Positions 42,021-51,835 of a stretch of 64,000 nt of DNA are shown piece after piece. Source of the stretch: Streptomyces pseudovenezuelae. Its GTDB lineage: Bacteria; Actinomycetota; Actinomycetes; Streptomycetales; Streptomycetaceae. The DNA lies in assembly GCF_029892565.1 (NCBI RefSeq), contig NZ_JARXVH010000027.1, positions 1-64,000 of the forward strand. Reading direction: 5' to 3'. Position 1 is the first letter of the stretch. Every line of letters begins with the position of its first letter. The notes under the pieces are model-generated. The model was given only the letters and a program-made list of their open reading frames with translations. It ran no database searches and had not been told where the DNA came from. Position numbers and translations under genes: made by a program.

Positions 42021-44011
42021 TGCCCGCGCCGGAGCAGTCGAAGGCACCCGCCCTCGCCGACGTCACCCGTGGCCGCATCCTCTTCGGCGGTGACTACAAC
42101 CCCGAGCAGTGGCCCGAGGAGACCTGGCCCGAGGACGTCCGGCTGATGAAGGACGCCGGCGTCAACTCCGTGACCCTTGGTGTCTTCTCGTGGGCGAAGC
42201 TCGAACCCCGGCCGGGGGAGCGGGACTTCGGCTGGCTGGACCGGCTGATGGACCTGATGCACGACAACGGCATCGGTGTGGTCCTCGCCACCCCCACCTC
42301 CTCACCGCCCCCGTGGCTGGGCCGCCTTCACCCGGAGACCTTGCCCCGCGACGAGGACGGCCGCACCGAATGGTGGGGTGGCCGCCAGCACTTCTCGCAC
42401 TCCAGCGCCGCCTACCGCAGCTGGGCCGCCGCCATCACCGAGGATCTCGCGGCCCGTTACGCCGACCACCCCGCCCTCACCCTGTGGCACATCAACAACG
42501 AGTACTGCACCTACGACTGGGGCGACGAGGCCGCGGCCCGTTTCCGAGACTGGCTGCGGGAGAGGTACGGCAGCCTCGACGTCCTCAACTCCGCCTGGGG
42601 CACGGCATTTTGGAGCCAGGGCTACGGCGACTGGGCGGAGGCCCTGCCACCCCGGCACGCGCACTACCTCAAGAACCCCACGCAGGTGCTGGACTTCAAA
42701 CGGTTCACGTCCGACATGCTCCTGGAGTGCTACGTCGCCGAAAGGGACATCGTGCGGCGCCACACCCCGCACATCCCGGTCACCACCAACTTCATGCCGC
42801 TGTGGGCCGGGCAGGACGCGTGGCGGTGGGCGGGAGAGGAGGACGTCGTCTCCGCCGACCTCTATCCCGACCCGCGTGACCCGTTCGGCGCCCAACACGC
42901 GGCCCTCGTCCAGGACATGACCCGCTCCCAGGCGCGCGGCCCCTGGATGCTGATGGAGCAGGCGGCAGGGCCGGTCAACTGGCGGGGCGTCAACCACCCC
43001 AAGCCGCGTGGCCTCAACCGTCTCTGGTCCCTCCAGGCAGTCGCCCGCGGCGCCGACGCCGTCTGCTACTTCCAGTGGCGCCAGTCCCGGCAGGGCGCGG
43101 AGAAGTTCCACTCCGGGATGGTCAGCCACGCGGGGGAGGAGGGCCGCACCTTCCAGGAGGTCAAGCGGCTCGGCGCCGAACTCGCCGCGATCGGCTCCGC
43201 GGTGACGGACAGTCACCTCACCGCCGACATCGCCGTCCTGCACGACTGGCACTCCTGGTGGGCCGGCGCCCACGAAGGCCGCCTCTCCACCCGCGTCGAC
43301 TACACCGACGTCCTCACCTCCTGGCACCGCGCCCTGTGGCGGTCCCACCTCACCACCGACTTCGCCCACCCCGAACACGACTTGAGCCCTTACAAGCTGG
43401 TCGTCGTCCCGCAGCTCTACGCCCTCACGGACACGGCGATCGACAACCTCTTCTCCTACGTGCGCGACGGCGGCACTCTGGTCTGCGGCTTCCTGACCGG
43501 CGTCGCCGACCAGGACGACCGAGTGCGCCCCGGCGGCATGGACCCCCGGCTGCGCGAGCTGTTCGGCATCCACACCCTGCACGAGTGGTGGCCCCTGGAC
43601 GAGGGAGAGTGGGCGGAGACGGACCGTTTCCGGGGCACCCTGTGGTCGGAGGAAATCGAGGCGGCTGGTGGCGTCACGGCCGAGGCCACCTACAACGGTG
43701 GCGAACTCGACGGACTCCCCGCCGTCCTCCGCAACGGCTGTGCCTGGTACGTCTCCACGCTCCCCGAACCCGACGCACTGCGCGCACTCCTCGCCCGGAT
43801 CGCGGCCGACGCCGGCGCCCGCCCCGTCCTCGACGGGCTGCCCGACCAGGTCGAGGCCGTGCGCCGCGGTGACCTGCTCTTCCTCCTCCACCATGGCCGC
43901 GAGTCCGTGACCGTCAAACTCCCGGGCACCCATCACGACCTGCTCACGGGCGCGGCTGTCGCGGACGAACTCACCCTCGGGCGCTACGGAGTGGCGGTGC
44001 TGCGCTCATGA
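42020..44011 (+). CDS. Intracellular GH42 beta-galactosidase
   Basis: A 663-residue GH42 enzyme without signal peptide. The acid/base Glu is in LWHINNEYCTYDW (about residue 160) and the nucleophile Glu in PWMLMEQAAGPVNW (about 313). The barrel is followed by the family's glutamine-amidotransferase-like domain (YKLVVVPQLYALTDTAIDNLFSYV) and a short C-terminal beta domain. It would remove beta-galactosyl caps from xylosyl side chains of imported oligosaccharides. Its start and stop overlap the neighbouring genes, so it is translationally coupled to GH74 and GH95. Confidence 0.93.
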   Translation: MPAPEQSKAPALADVTRGRILFGGDYNPEQWPEETWPEDVRLMKDAGVNSVTLGVFSWAKLEPRPGERDFGWLDRLMDLMHDNGIGVVLATPTSSPPPWLGRLHPETLPRDEDGRTEWWGGRQHFSHSSAAYRSWAAAITEDLAARYADHPALTLWHINNEYCTYDWGDEAAARFRDWLRERYGSLDVLNSAWGTAFWSQGYGDWAEALPPRHAHYLKNPTQVLDFKRFTSDMLLECYVAERDIVRRHTPHIPVTTNFMPLWAGQDAWRWAGEEDVVSADLYPDPRDPFGAQHAALVQDMTRSQARGPWMLMEQAAGPVNWRGVNHPKPRGLNRLWSLQAVARGADAVCYFQWRQSRQGAEKFHSGMVSHAGEEGRTFQEVKRLGAELAAIGSAVTDSHLTADIAVLHDWHSWWAGAHEGRLSTRVDYTDVLTSWHRALWRSHLTTDFAHPEHDLSPYKLVVVPQLYALTDTAIDNLFSYVRDGGTLVCGFLTGVADQDDRVRPGGMDPRLRELFGIHTLHEWWPLDEGEWAETDRFRGTLWSEEIEAAGGVTAEATYNGGELDGLPAVLRNGCAWYVSTLPEPDALRALLARIAADAGARPVLDGLPDQVEAVRRGDLLFLLHHGRESVTVKLPGTHHDLLTGAAVADELTLGRYGVAVLRS

Positions 44012-46290
44012 CGCTCACCCACGGCACCTGGGAGCCCAGGCCCGCCGCCCGTTGGGAGGACGGCTACCTGAGCGGAAACGGCCACCACGGCACTCTCGTG
44101 TTCGGTGATCCGAACGACGAGCGGGTCATCGTCACCCACCACACCCTCGTCCGCCCCAACGGCGCCGAACACGCCCGCCCGCCCAGCCTCGCCGCCCAAC
44201 TCCCCGCCCTCCAGGAGAGGTTGCTCGCAGGCGACCTCCACGCGGCCGAGACCTTCACCGACGGGCGCGAGTTGCAGTGGGTGCAGCCCTTCCATCCGGC
44301 CTTCCAGATACGGCTGCGCGGCACGCCGGCCGCGTCCGGCACCCCGGCCACGCCAACCAAGCCCGCCTCACCCGGCGCCGAACCGCCCCCCTACCGCCGC
44401 TCCCTCGACTTCGCCACCGGCGTCGCCGAGACCCTCCACGAGGGCCACCACAGCCGCGTCTTCGTGTCCCGCGCCGACGACGTGATCGTCCAACACGTCA
44501 TCGCGCCCGCCCTCGACATCACCCTCGACCACCGCCTCCCCGGCGCACCCGCCGGGCTCGCCGTCGGTGACGGCGCGGTCCTCACCCCCGAGGGCGCCCT
44601 GCTCACCCTGCGCGTCCGCTACCCCGGCAGTGAGAAGGCGTACACCGGAGCGACCCTGGTCGTGGTCACCGGCGGCCGAACCAAGCTCATCCCGCCCGGA
44701 GTTCGGGTCACCGGCGCGGAGTCGGTGCTGCTGCTGACGCGCGTGCTGCGGCACACCGGCGAGCCGGACACCGAGCCCGTCACCGACGCCCTGCGTGCCC
44801 TGCTCCCCGGCGACAAGAACCCGGACGCCAACGACCCGCACGCCAAGAACTCGTACGCCGAGGACCTCTACACCCATCTCCTGGACCGCCACACCGCCCT
44901 GCACCGCACCGCCTACGACCGCGTCACCCTCGACCTCCACGCCGACCCCGCCGAACGCGCCCGGCCCGGCTCGGAGTTGCTCGCCCTCCCTGACAGCCCC
45001 GCCCTCCTGGAACGCCTCTTCGCCGCAGGCCGCTACCACCTGCTCTCCGCGAGCGGCCTCTTCCCGCCCCGCCTGACCGGCCTGTGGACCGGTGACTGGG
45101 ACACGGCCTGGTCCGGCGCCTTCACCAACGACGCCAACCTCAACCTCCAGACCGCCTCCGCGGCGACCGCGGCCCTCCCGGAAGTGACCGAGGCCCACGC
45201 CTCCCTGATCCACAGTCAGCTCGACGACTGGGCTGAGAACGCCCGCACGGTCTTCGGGGCCCGAGGCGTCGTCGCCCCCGCCCACACCGACGGCGAGTCC
45301 GGGCTGTCGTACCACTTCAGCCGCGAATACCCCCTCCACCTGTGGACCGCCGGCGCCGACTGGCTGCTCAAGCCGCTCGTCGACCACGACGAGACACGCG
45401 GCGCCCGTGACCCGCGTACCGCCGCCGCGCTCGCCGAAGTCGCCTGGTTCTACGAGGACTTCCTCAATCGGACGGACAGCCACGGGCGGCTGGTCGTCGT
45501 CCCGTCCTACTCGCCCGAGAACCGGCCCGCGAACGGGAGTTGGGGTGCGATCAACGCGGCCATGGACCTGTCGGCAGCCCGACACGCCCTGCTGACCGCG
45601 GCCGACTACCACCCGGGACCCGACGCCGAGCGCTGGCGGGCGCTCGCCGACCGTCTCCCGCCGCACCGCGTCAACTCCGATGGCGCCCTTGCCGAATGGG
45701 CCCTCCCGGGCCTCGACGACAACTACGACCACCGGCACCTCAGCCACCTCTACGGCGTCTGGCCGCTCGACGAGATCACGCCGTACGACACCCCCGACCT
45801 CGCCTCCGCCGCCCACCGCGCCCTCGAACTGCGGGGCGCCGAGAACGACTCCGCGCACGGGCATCTGCATCACGCTCTGATCGCCGCTCGATTGCGTGAC
45901 GGCGACCGGGTCGCGCACGCGCTCGGGCAGGTCCTCAAGGGCGACTTCTTCCACAACTCCCTGATGAGCGCGCACTACCCGAACCGGGACGTCTACAACG
46001 CCGACGCCGCGCACACCCTGCCCGCGGTGCTCGTCGAGACGTTGGTGCAGTCGACGCCGGACCGGCTGGTCCTGCTGCCCGCGCTCCCGGCGACGTACCC
46101 GAACGGTGAACTCCTGGGCGTGCGTACCCGGTTCGGGGCCGTGCTCGATCTGGCCTGGAGCCCGCACGAAGCGACCGTGCGGCTGCGCCCCACCCGCAGC
46201 CGTCGTGTCGAACTCCGGACTTCCTCCGGCGTGGAGCCGCTCGATCTCGTCGCCGGAGAAGACCGCGTCCTCACCCTGGGGACGTGGTGA
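44008..46290 (+). CDS. Intracellular GH95 alpha-L-fucosidase
   Basis: A 760-residue GH95 enzyme lacking a signal peptide. The family N-terminal beta domain (WEDGYLSGNGHHGTLVFG) is followed by the (alpha/alpha)6 barrel with NDANLNLQTASAA, the active-site region YSPENRPANGSWGAINAAMD and NYDHRHLSHLYGVWPLDEI. GH95 enzymes remove terminal alpha-1,2-fucose by inversion; some accept alpha-L-galactose. This is the step specific to fucosylated xyloglucan. The start overlaps the GH42 stop (ATGA). A low-complexity insertion (about residues 265-285, repeated A/N/D) is unusual. Confidence 0.9.
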   Translation: MTLTHGTWEPRPAARWEDGYLSGNGHHGTLVFGDPNDERVIVTHHTLVRPNGAEHARPPSLAAQLPALQERLLAGDLHAAETFTDGRELQWVQPFHPAFQIRLRGTPAASGTPATPTKPASPGAEPPPYRRSLDFATGVAETLHEGHHSRVFVSRADDVIVQHVIAPALDITLDHRLPGAPAGLAVGDGAVLTPEGALLTLRVRYPGSEKAYTGATLVVVTGGRTKLIPPGVRVTGAESVLLLTRVLRHTGEPDTEPVTDALRALLPGDKNPDANDPHAKNSYAEDLYTHLLDRHTALHRTAYDRVTLDLHADPAERARPGSELLALPDSPALLERLFAAGRYHLLSASGLFPPRLTGLWTGDWDTAWSGAFTNDANLNLQTASAATAALPEVTEAHASLIHSQLDDWAENARTVFGARGVVAPAHTDGESGLSYHFSREYPLHLWTAGADWLLKPLVDHDETRGARDPRTAAALAEVAWFYEDFLNRTDSHGRLVVVPSYSPENRPANGSWGAINAAMDLSAARHALLTAADYHPGPDAERWRALADRLPPHRVNSDGALAEWALPGLDDNYDHRHLSHLYGVWPLDEITPYDTPDLASAAHRALELRGAENDSAHGHLHHALIAARLRDGDRVAHALGQVLKGDFFHNSLMSAHYPNRDVYNADAAHTLPAVLVETLVQSTPDRLVLLPALPATYPNGELLGVRTRFGAVLDLAWSPHEATVRLRPTRSRRVELRTSSGVEPLDLVAGEDRVLTLGTW

Positions 46291-46325
46291 TCCCCGCAGT
46301 TCCCCCCACCCATGGAAGGGACACC

Positions 46326-47039
46326 ATGGCAACACGCACGCTGAGCAGGATCACCATGGTCCTGCTGGCCCCGGCGCTCGCACTCGGGGCCACCGTCGGC
46401 CTGGCCTCCGCCCCCGCCTCGGCCGCCGTCTGGAGCTCCTGCGACCAGTGGGGCAACACCTCGCTGAACGGCTACACGCTCTACAACAACATCTGGGGCT
46501 CCGGCGCCGGCAGCCAGTGCATCTGGGCCAACTCCGGTACCAACTGGGGCGTCAACGCCAACCACCCCAACACCGGCGGCATCAAGTCCTACCCGAACGC
46601 CAAGAAGGTGATCAACAAGTCGATCACCTCGCTCGGTTCGCTGTCCAGCAGCTACAACGTCTCCGTCCCGTCGTCCGGCGCGTACAACACGTCGTACGAC
46701 ATCTGGGACACCAACTACGACTACGAGATCATGCTCTGGATGAACAAGACCGGAGCCGTCGGCCCGCTCGGCACCTCACAGGGCACCCTCACGCTGGGCG
46801 GTCACACCTGGACCGTCTACAAGGGCAACAACGGCGCCAACGACGTGTTCTCGTTCATCCGCACCTCGAACTCCAGCTCCGGCACGGTCAACGTCCTGCC
46901 GATCCTGAAGTGGATCAAGGACACCAAGGGCTGGTTCGGCAACGTGACCATCGGGGACCTGCAGTTCGGCTTCGAGATCACGTCCTCGTCCGGCGGCCTC
47001 AACTTCACCGTCAACAGCGAGAGCGTCACCAGTAGTTGA
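46326..47039 (+). CDS. Secreted GH12 endo-beta-1,4-glucanase/xyloglucanase
   Basis: A 237-residue exported enzyme with a Sec signal (about 1-34, ending ASA). The GH12 jelly-roll is recognised by WSSCDQWGNTSLNGYTLYNN, the nucleophile Glu in YDYEIMLWMN (about 134) and the acid/base Glu in FGFEITSS (about 215). GH12 members cut cellulose or xyloglucan; the surrounding genes favour xyloglucan. There is no carbohydrate-binding module. ATG 46326 follows GGAAGGG. It begins 35 bases after the GH95 stop and is probably the last gene of that operon. Confidence 0.92.
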   Translation: MATRTLSRITMVLLAPALALGATVGLASAPASAAVWSSCDQWGNTSLNGYTLYNNIWGSGAGSQCIWANSGTNWGVNANHPNTGGIKSYPNAKKVINKSITSLGSLSSSYNVSVPSSGAYNTSYDIWDTNYDYEIMLWMNKTGAVGPLGTSQGTLTLGGHTWTVYKGNNGANDVFSFIRTSNSSSGTVNVLPILKWIKDTKGWFGNVTIGDLQFGFEITSSSGGLNFTVNSESVTSS

Positions 47040-47091
47040 CCGGCTCGACCGGCCGGCCCTCGCCCTGTGCGGGGGTCGGCCCGTGCGGGCG

Positions 47092-48056
47092 TCAGGGCTC
47101 GATCGTCGTCGCGAGCATGCGCCGGATGTCGGCGTCACTCACGAAGGAGCCGTCACAGACGGTGGTCAGCCGCTGGATCGATCCCTGGTGGTCGAGTTCG
47201 ACGGCGATGATGTCGCGGTCGACCTGCGCACCGGGATTGCTCCGTTCAAGCGCGCCGCCCTGTTCGCTTCCCACGGTGTGCCGTACCGAGGTCTGCTGGG
47301 TGCACGGCAGCATCCGGAGCACGTCGGCGAGCGAGCGCCTGATGGCCAACGGGCCTGCCACGGACAGATGGAGCGTCCGGTCCTCGTAGATCCCCTCCGT
47401 TGTGAACAGTCTGGCCACGGCGTCGGCCTCGGCGGCCGTCAGCGCGTCGTGCAGAGCCGTCAGTGTGCGGGTGAGTAGACGAGGCGGGGTGGAGTGGACG
47501 AACTGTTCGCCCCACTGGGCTGGCAGGGGAGTGGGATTGCGGTATGCCGCGGCCGCGGCCACGCCGTAGTGCCTTCCGTCGGAGTAGTCGATCTGGCGTG
47601 TGACCTTTCCGTCGACGAAGTCCATGGCCGCGATGACGCGCATCTCGTTGCCGAACATCCCGGGTGTGTCGGTGAACATGACGACGGCGCTGCGGCTGTC
47701 GCCGATGATCCGGGTGGGATAGGACACCGCGCTCGCCGGCCAGGTCGGCATCACGTACGCGAAGTAGTCGTGGTAGGGCTGCCAGGACGGGGAGTAGCCG
47801 TTGAAGGCGGCGTCGATGTACGTCAGGCGCGGACGGTGGAAGTGGGACGTGGTGGCCTCGACATCGTGCCGGGACTTCGCCGCGTAGAGGCCGACCAGCC
47901 TCCGGACGACTCCGTCGGTCGTGTGGGACCGGTCCAGCGGTGGGTTCGCCGGCGACAACGCGCCCGCCGCCTGCGCCGATGTGCCGCTGCTGAGCACCGG
48001 GCCTGCCGCGGCGCCACGCTCGCCGCGCCCAGCAAGGACCTTCGACTCATGTTCAT
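47092..48056 (-). pseudogene. Tat-exported NTF2/SnoaL-like protein, apparent frameshift near 48011
   Basis: A protein of about 320 residues with two SnoaL/NTF2-like halves (LVGLYAAKSRHDVEATTSHFHRP, DALTAAEADAVARLFTTEGIYEDRTL). The substantial frame runs open upstream with unnatural text, whereas another frame starting at 48056 encodes MNMSRRSLLGAASVA, a typical Tat signal start. Adding one base near 48011-48014 would join it to AAGPVLSSGTSAQAAG and the rest. So either one base is missing in this sequence or the gene is broken. A shorter protein starting inside is possible. It is divergent from the MarR gene and the two starts overlap. Confidence 0.6.
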
Positions 48057-48474
48057 GATTCCGGAAGAGCCCAAGGGGCTGGACGCTGACGAGAGCGGCA
48101 CCTGGCTGGAGGTCGCCGCCCTGATGACCCGGCTGCCGGCCGCTCTCGACGCGCAGCTTCAGCGTGATGCGGGGAGGAGTCATTCCGAGTACATGATCCT
48201 TGCCGGACTGTCCATGTCGACCGACCGCCGCCGGCGGATGAGCGAGCTCGCCGACTTCGTGGCGATCTCGCTCTCCAGGCTCTCCCACACCGCCAAACGC
48301 CTTGAGAAACAAGGCTGGTTGTACCGCATCCCCGACCCTGTGAACGGGCGCTTCACCCTGGCCGTGCTCACGGACGCCGGATGGGAGAAGGTCACCGCCG
48401 TCGCTCCCACCCATGCCGCCGAAGTCCGGCGACTGGTCTTCGATCCCCTCACCAAGTCCAGCAGCGGCACCTGA
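48049..48474 (+). CDS. MarR-family regulator with an apparent C-terminal frameshift
   Basis: As written, 141 residues. The winged helix is clear: SEYMILAGLSMSTDRRRRMSELADFVAISLSRLSHTAKRLEKQGW, then the wing RIPDPVNGRFTLAVLTDAGW. The frame stops after LVFDPLTKSSSGT, but a shift of one base at about 48456 continues as VQQRHLKEAGRRINLAIGE to a TAA at 48534-48536, which is the usual last helix of MarR proteins. This suggests a missing G. The last helix takes part in dimerisation, so the short product may not work. The gene is divergent from, and overlaps the start of, the NTF2-like gene it probably controls. Confidence 0.7.
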   Translation: MFMIPEEPKGLDADESGTWLEVAALMTRLPAALDAQLQRDAGRSHSEYMILAGLSMSTDRRRRMSELADFVAISLSRLSHTAKRLEKQGWLYRIPDPVNGRFTLAVLTDAGWEKVTAVAPTHAAEVRRLVFDPLTKSSSGT

Positions 48475-48562
48475 AGGAAGCCGGTCGCCGGATCAACCTG
48501 GCCATCGGCGAAACGACGGTCGGCTTCCCCGAGTAACACCCCTCGTCCCGCCCGCGAAACGG

Positions 48563-50620
48563 CTACTCCGCCACCGGCAGCCGCGCCCCGTCCCGCAGGA
48601 ACAGCGGGATACGGTCCAGGGGCGCCTCGACCGTCACGGCCGCACCGCCCTCGTACGTCTCACCGGTCCACGCGTCCGTCCAGGTCGCGCCCGCCGGGAG
48701 GTAGGCCGTGCGGGCCGTGGCGCCGGCGGTCAGGACCGGGGCGACCAGCAGGTCCCGGCCGAAGAGATAGGCGTCGTCCACCGTCCACGTCGCCCGGTCG
48801 TCCGGGAACTCCAGGAACAGCGGGCGCATCGGCGGCAGCCCCTCCTCGTGGGCCTCCCGCATCACGTCCAGGACGTACGGCCTCAGGCGTTCGCGCAGGC
48901 GCAGGTACTTCGCCAGGATCGGGGCGGCCTCCTCACCGTACGACCAGACCTCGTTGGGGCCGCCGGTCATGTCGGGGCCCAGCGGCATGCCGGGGTCGCG
49001 GAAGCCGTGCAGGCGCATCAGCGGGGACAGGGCGCCGAACTGGAACCAGCGGACGATGACTTCGCGGTACGCGGGGTCGTCCGGGTCGCCGCCGTGGAAG
49101 CCGCCGATGTCCGTGTTCCACCAAGGGATGCCGGACAGCGCGGTGTTGAGCCCGGCCGCGATCTGGCGGCGCAGCGTCGGGAAGTCGGTGCCGATGTCGC
49201 CGGACCACAGGGCGGCGCCGTAGCGCTGACTGCCCGCCCAGGCCGAGCGGTTGAGGGTGATGACCTCGTCGTCTCCGGAACCCGAGGCGAGCAACCCCTC
49301 ATAGAACGTGCGGGAGTTCTCGGCGGGATAGCTGTTGCCGACCTCCAGGCCCGGGCCCGTCCAGTACCGCAGGTTCTCCTGGAAGCCGGGCTTCAGCTCC
49401 GGTTCGCAGGCGTCCAGCCAGAAGGCCGTGATGCCGTACGGGTCCAGGTAGTTCTCCTTCACCTTCGCCCACACGAACTCCCGGGCCTCCGGGTTCGTGG
49501 CGTCGTAGAAGGCGACCTGGACGGTGGAGGCGACCCCCTTGTCGGGCCAGTCCGCGTGCGCCATCGGGCCGTACTGCGTGCCGATGAGATAGCCGCGCTG
49601 CTCCATCACCGGGTGGTTCTCCGACAGCGGCGACACCGACGGCCAGACGCTGACCACCAACTTGATGCCCAGTTCGGCGAGTTCACTGACCATCGCGCCC
49701 GGGTCGGGCCACTCCGCCAGGTCGAACTTCCACTCGCCCAGATGCGTCCAGTGGAAGAAGTCGCAGACGATCGCCGAGATCGGCAGCCCGCGCCGCTTGT
49801 ACTCCCTTGCCACGGCGAGGAGTTCGTCCTGAGTCCGGTAGCGCAGTTTGCACTGCCAGAAGCCGGCCGCCCACTCCGGCAGCATCGGCGTACGGCCCGT
49901 CACCGCGCTGTAGCGGCGCTGGCCGTCAGCCGGGGTGCCCGCGGTGATCCAGTAGTCGATCTGCCGGGCCGAATCGGCCACCCACCGCGTGCCGTTGCGG
50001 GCCAGCTCCACACGGCCGATCGCCGGGTTGTTCCACAGCAGGGTGTAGCCGCGGCTGGAGGAGAGCACGGGTATGGAGACCTCGGCGTTGCGCTGCACCA
50101 GATCGAGGACCAGGCCCTTCTGGTCCAACTGCCCGTGCTGGTGCTGCCCGAGGCCGAACAGCTTCTCGTCGTCGTAGGCCGCGAAGCGCTGCTCCAGACG
50201 GTGGTGTCCGTTGCCGACGGCCGTGTAGAGGCGCGAGCCCGGCCACCAGAAGTGCGCCCGCTCCTCGGCGAGGATCTCCACGCGGTCGTCCGTGCGCAGG
50301 AAGCGGATCAGCCCCTCGGCGTCCACCTCGACGGTGAGCGCGCCGACGGTCAACTGCCCCTGCCCGCCCTCGATCTTGACGGTGTACGAGGCCGGCGGGG
50401 CGTCCGCGAGCAGCGCGCCTGGCAGTCCGTCGAGGACGGGACCGCCGAGCCGGGCCCGGACCCGGACGGCGTCAGGACCCCACGGTTCGATGCGCAGCGT
50501 CTCCTGACGGCCGCTCCACTCCAGCGCGCCGTCCCGCTCGCGCAAGGTGCCGACGGTGGGGGACGACTGCGCGAGGCTCACCGCGCCGGTCGGGGGCTGG
50601 TTTTCGGCAGGCAGATTCAC
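48563..50620 (-). CDS. Intracellular GH31 alpha-xylosidase
   Basis: A 685-residue GH31 enzyme without signal peptide. The nucleophile Asp is in AFWLDACEPE (about residue 403) and the acid/base Asp in WSGDIGTDF (about 475); IPWWNTDIGGFHGG and GALSPLMRLHG complete the signature. The family includes alpha-glucosidases and alpha-xylosidases; the nucleophile region and the xyloglucan gene set favour release of alpha-1,6-xylose from isoprimeverose-type oligosaccharides. GTG 50620 has GGGAG nine bases upstream. It is 94 bases downstream of the LacI gene on the same strand. Confidence 0.88.
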   Translation of the reverse strand: MNLPAENQPPTGAVSLAQSSPTVGTLRERDGALEWSGRQETLRIEPWGPDAVRVRARLGGPVLDGLPGALLADAPPASYTVKIEGGQGQLTVGALTVEVDAEGLIRFLRTDDRVEILAEERAHFWWPGSRLYTAVGNGHHRLEQRFAAYDDEKLFGLGQHQHGQLDQKGLVLDLVQRNAEVSIPVLSSSRGYTLLWNNPAIGRVELARNGTRWVADSARQIDYWITAGTPADGQRRYSAVTGRTPMLPEWAAGFWQCKLRYRTQDELLAVAREYKRRGLPISAIVCDFFHWTHLGEWKFDLAEWPDPGAMVSELAELGIKLVVSVWPSVSPLSENHPVMEQRGYLIGTQYGPMAHADWPDKGVASTVQVAFYDATNPEAREFVWAKVKENYLDPYGITAFWLDACEPELKPGFQENLRYWTGPGLEVGNSYPAENSRTFYEGLLASGSGDDEVITLNRSAWAGSQRYGAALWSGDIGTDFPTLRRQIAAGLNTALSGIPWWNTDIGGFHGGDPDDPAYREVIVRWFQFGALSPLMRLHGFRDPGMPLGPDMTGGPNEVWSYGEEAAPILAKYLRLRERLRPYVLDVMREAHEEGLPPMRPLFLEFPDDRATWTVDDAYLFGRDLLVAPVLTAGATARTAYLPAGATWTDAWTGETYEGGAAVTVEAPLDRIPLFLRDGARLPVAE

Positions 50621-50714
50621 GAGGGGTGCTCCCGAAAGGACATGAGGGTGCCGCGGAGGGCACGAATGCTGGGTCAGGAGAGGTGCGGTGCGGAACAGTG
50701 CGGGGAGGTGCGGG

Positions 50715-51731
50715 TCAGGAAGCGGCCGACGGGGCCGGACCCGTACTGGACCGCACCGTCAACTCCGGTGCGATCAGCACGACTTCGTCCTTGCCACGGC
50801 CGTCGAGCTTGGCGACCAGGTGGTCCACGGCGTGCCGGCCCATCTCCTGCGCGGGGATGGCGACGGACGTCAGCCGCACCGAGGCCTGCACGGCGACCTG
50901 CTCCGGGCAGATCGCCACCACCGACACGTCCTCGGGCACGGCACGGCCCTGTCCGCGCAGCAGGGCGAGCAGCGGCTCCACCGCCGACTCGTTCTGCACG
51001 ACGAAGCCCGTGGTGCCCGGGCGCTCGTCGAGGATGCGGGCGAGGGTGAGCGCCATCGCGTCGTACCCGCCCTCGCACGGCCGGTGCAGCAGCCGTACGC
51101 CCAACTCCTGGGCCCGCGACCGCAGTCCGTCGAGGGTACGCTCGGCGAAGCCGGTGTGCCGCTCGTAGACCGCGGGGGCCTCGCCGATGACAGCGATGTC
51201 GCGGTGGCCGAGCATCGCCAGATGCTCGACGCACAGCGCGCCCGTCGCCTTGAAGTCGAGGTCCACACAGGTCAGTTCGGAGGTGTCGGCGGGCAGCCCG
51301 ATCAGCACGGACGGCTGGTCCGTGCCGCGCAGCAACGGCAGCCGCTCGTCGTCGAGTTCGACGTCCATCAGGATCATCGCGTCGGCGAGCCCGCTGCCGG
51401 TGACCCGGCGCACCGCGTCCGGGCCCTCCTCGCCGGTGAGCAGCAGGACGTCGTAGCCGTGCGTACGGGCCGTGGTGGCGACCGCGATGGCGATCTCCAT
51501 CATCACCGGCACGTACATGTCGGTGCGCAGCGGGATCATCAGCGCGATGATGTTCGACTTGTTGCTGGCCAGGGCTCGCGCGCCCGCGTTCGGGTGGTAC
51601 CCCAGCTCGCGGATGCTCTGCTCGACCCGCAGCCGGGTGGTCACGGAGATGGACCGCTTCCCGCTGAGGACATAGCTCACCGTGCTCGCCGAGACTCCGG
51701 CGTGCTGGGCGACCTCGGCGAGGGTGACCAT
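50715..51731 (-). CDS. LacI-family transcriptional regulator of the glycoside-hydrolase locus
   Basis: A 338-residue repressor. The N-terminal helix-turn-helix and hinge are VTLAEVAQHAGVSASTVSYVLSGKRSISVTTR (read in two parts) and NAGARALASNKSNIIALMIP. A periplasmic-binding-like sugar domain follows to the end. ATG 51731 has GGAG nine bases upstream. Two palindromes with core GAAGCGCTTC lie 20 and 105-124 bases upstream of the start, and two identical cores lie in the GH3/importer region, so it probably represses itself and the whole locus. The inducer may be a xyloglucan-derived sugar such as xylose, isoprimeverose or glucose. Confidence 0.92.
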   Translation of the reverse strand: MVTLAEVAQHAGVSASTVSYVLSGKRSISVTTRLRVEQSIRELGYHPNAGARALASNKSNIIALMIPLRTDMYVPVMMEIAIAVATTARTHGYDVLLLTGEEGPDAVRRVTGSGLADAMILMDVELDDERLPLLRGTDQPSVLIGLPADTSELTCVDLDFKATGALCVEHLAMLGHRDIAVIGEAPAVYERHTGFAERTLDGLRSRAQELGVRLLHRPCEGGYDAMALTLARILDERPGTTGFVVQNESAVEPLLALLRGQGRAVPEDVSVVAICPEQVAVQASVRLTSVAIPAQEMGRHAVDHLVAKLDGRGKDEVVLIAPELTVRSSTGPAPSAAS

Positions 51732-51750
51732 CCAGCTCTCCAAGCGGTGT

Positions 51751-51760
51751 GAAGCGCTTC
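51751..51760. promoter_or_regulatory. LacI-type operator 3, proximal to the regulator gene
   Basis: GAAGCGCTTC within TGTGAAGCGCTTCGACA, only 20 bases before the LacI start. One flank base departs from the TCGAAGCGCTTCGA form. Its position suits autorepression. Confidence 0.75.
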
Positions 51761-51835
51761 GACAGTGCGCATTACGAACAAGGGCGGGTGAGGATGGTTC
51801 GACACTAGCTCTGGCGCGGGGTGGGTGTCCATAGG

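Noticed and set aside
44368..46335. Long leftward frame opposite the GH95 gene
   Set aside because: Low-complexity Gly/Val/Arg-rich translation, no ribosome site, and a well-supported fucosidase on the plus strand.
47494..48048. N-terminal extension of the MarR gene by 185 codons
   Set aside because: The text has no MarR similarity and is antisense to the NTF2-like gene; the winged-helix protein begins at 48049 or 48055.
48563..50620. GH31 gene as a starch alpha-glucosidase
   Set aside because: Possible from the family alone, but the AFWLDACEPE region and the GH74/GH12/GH95/GH42 neighbours favour alpha-xylosidase; kept as a stated alternative.
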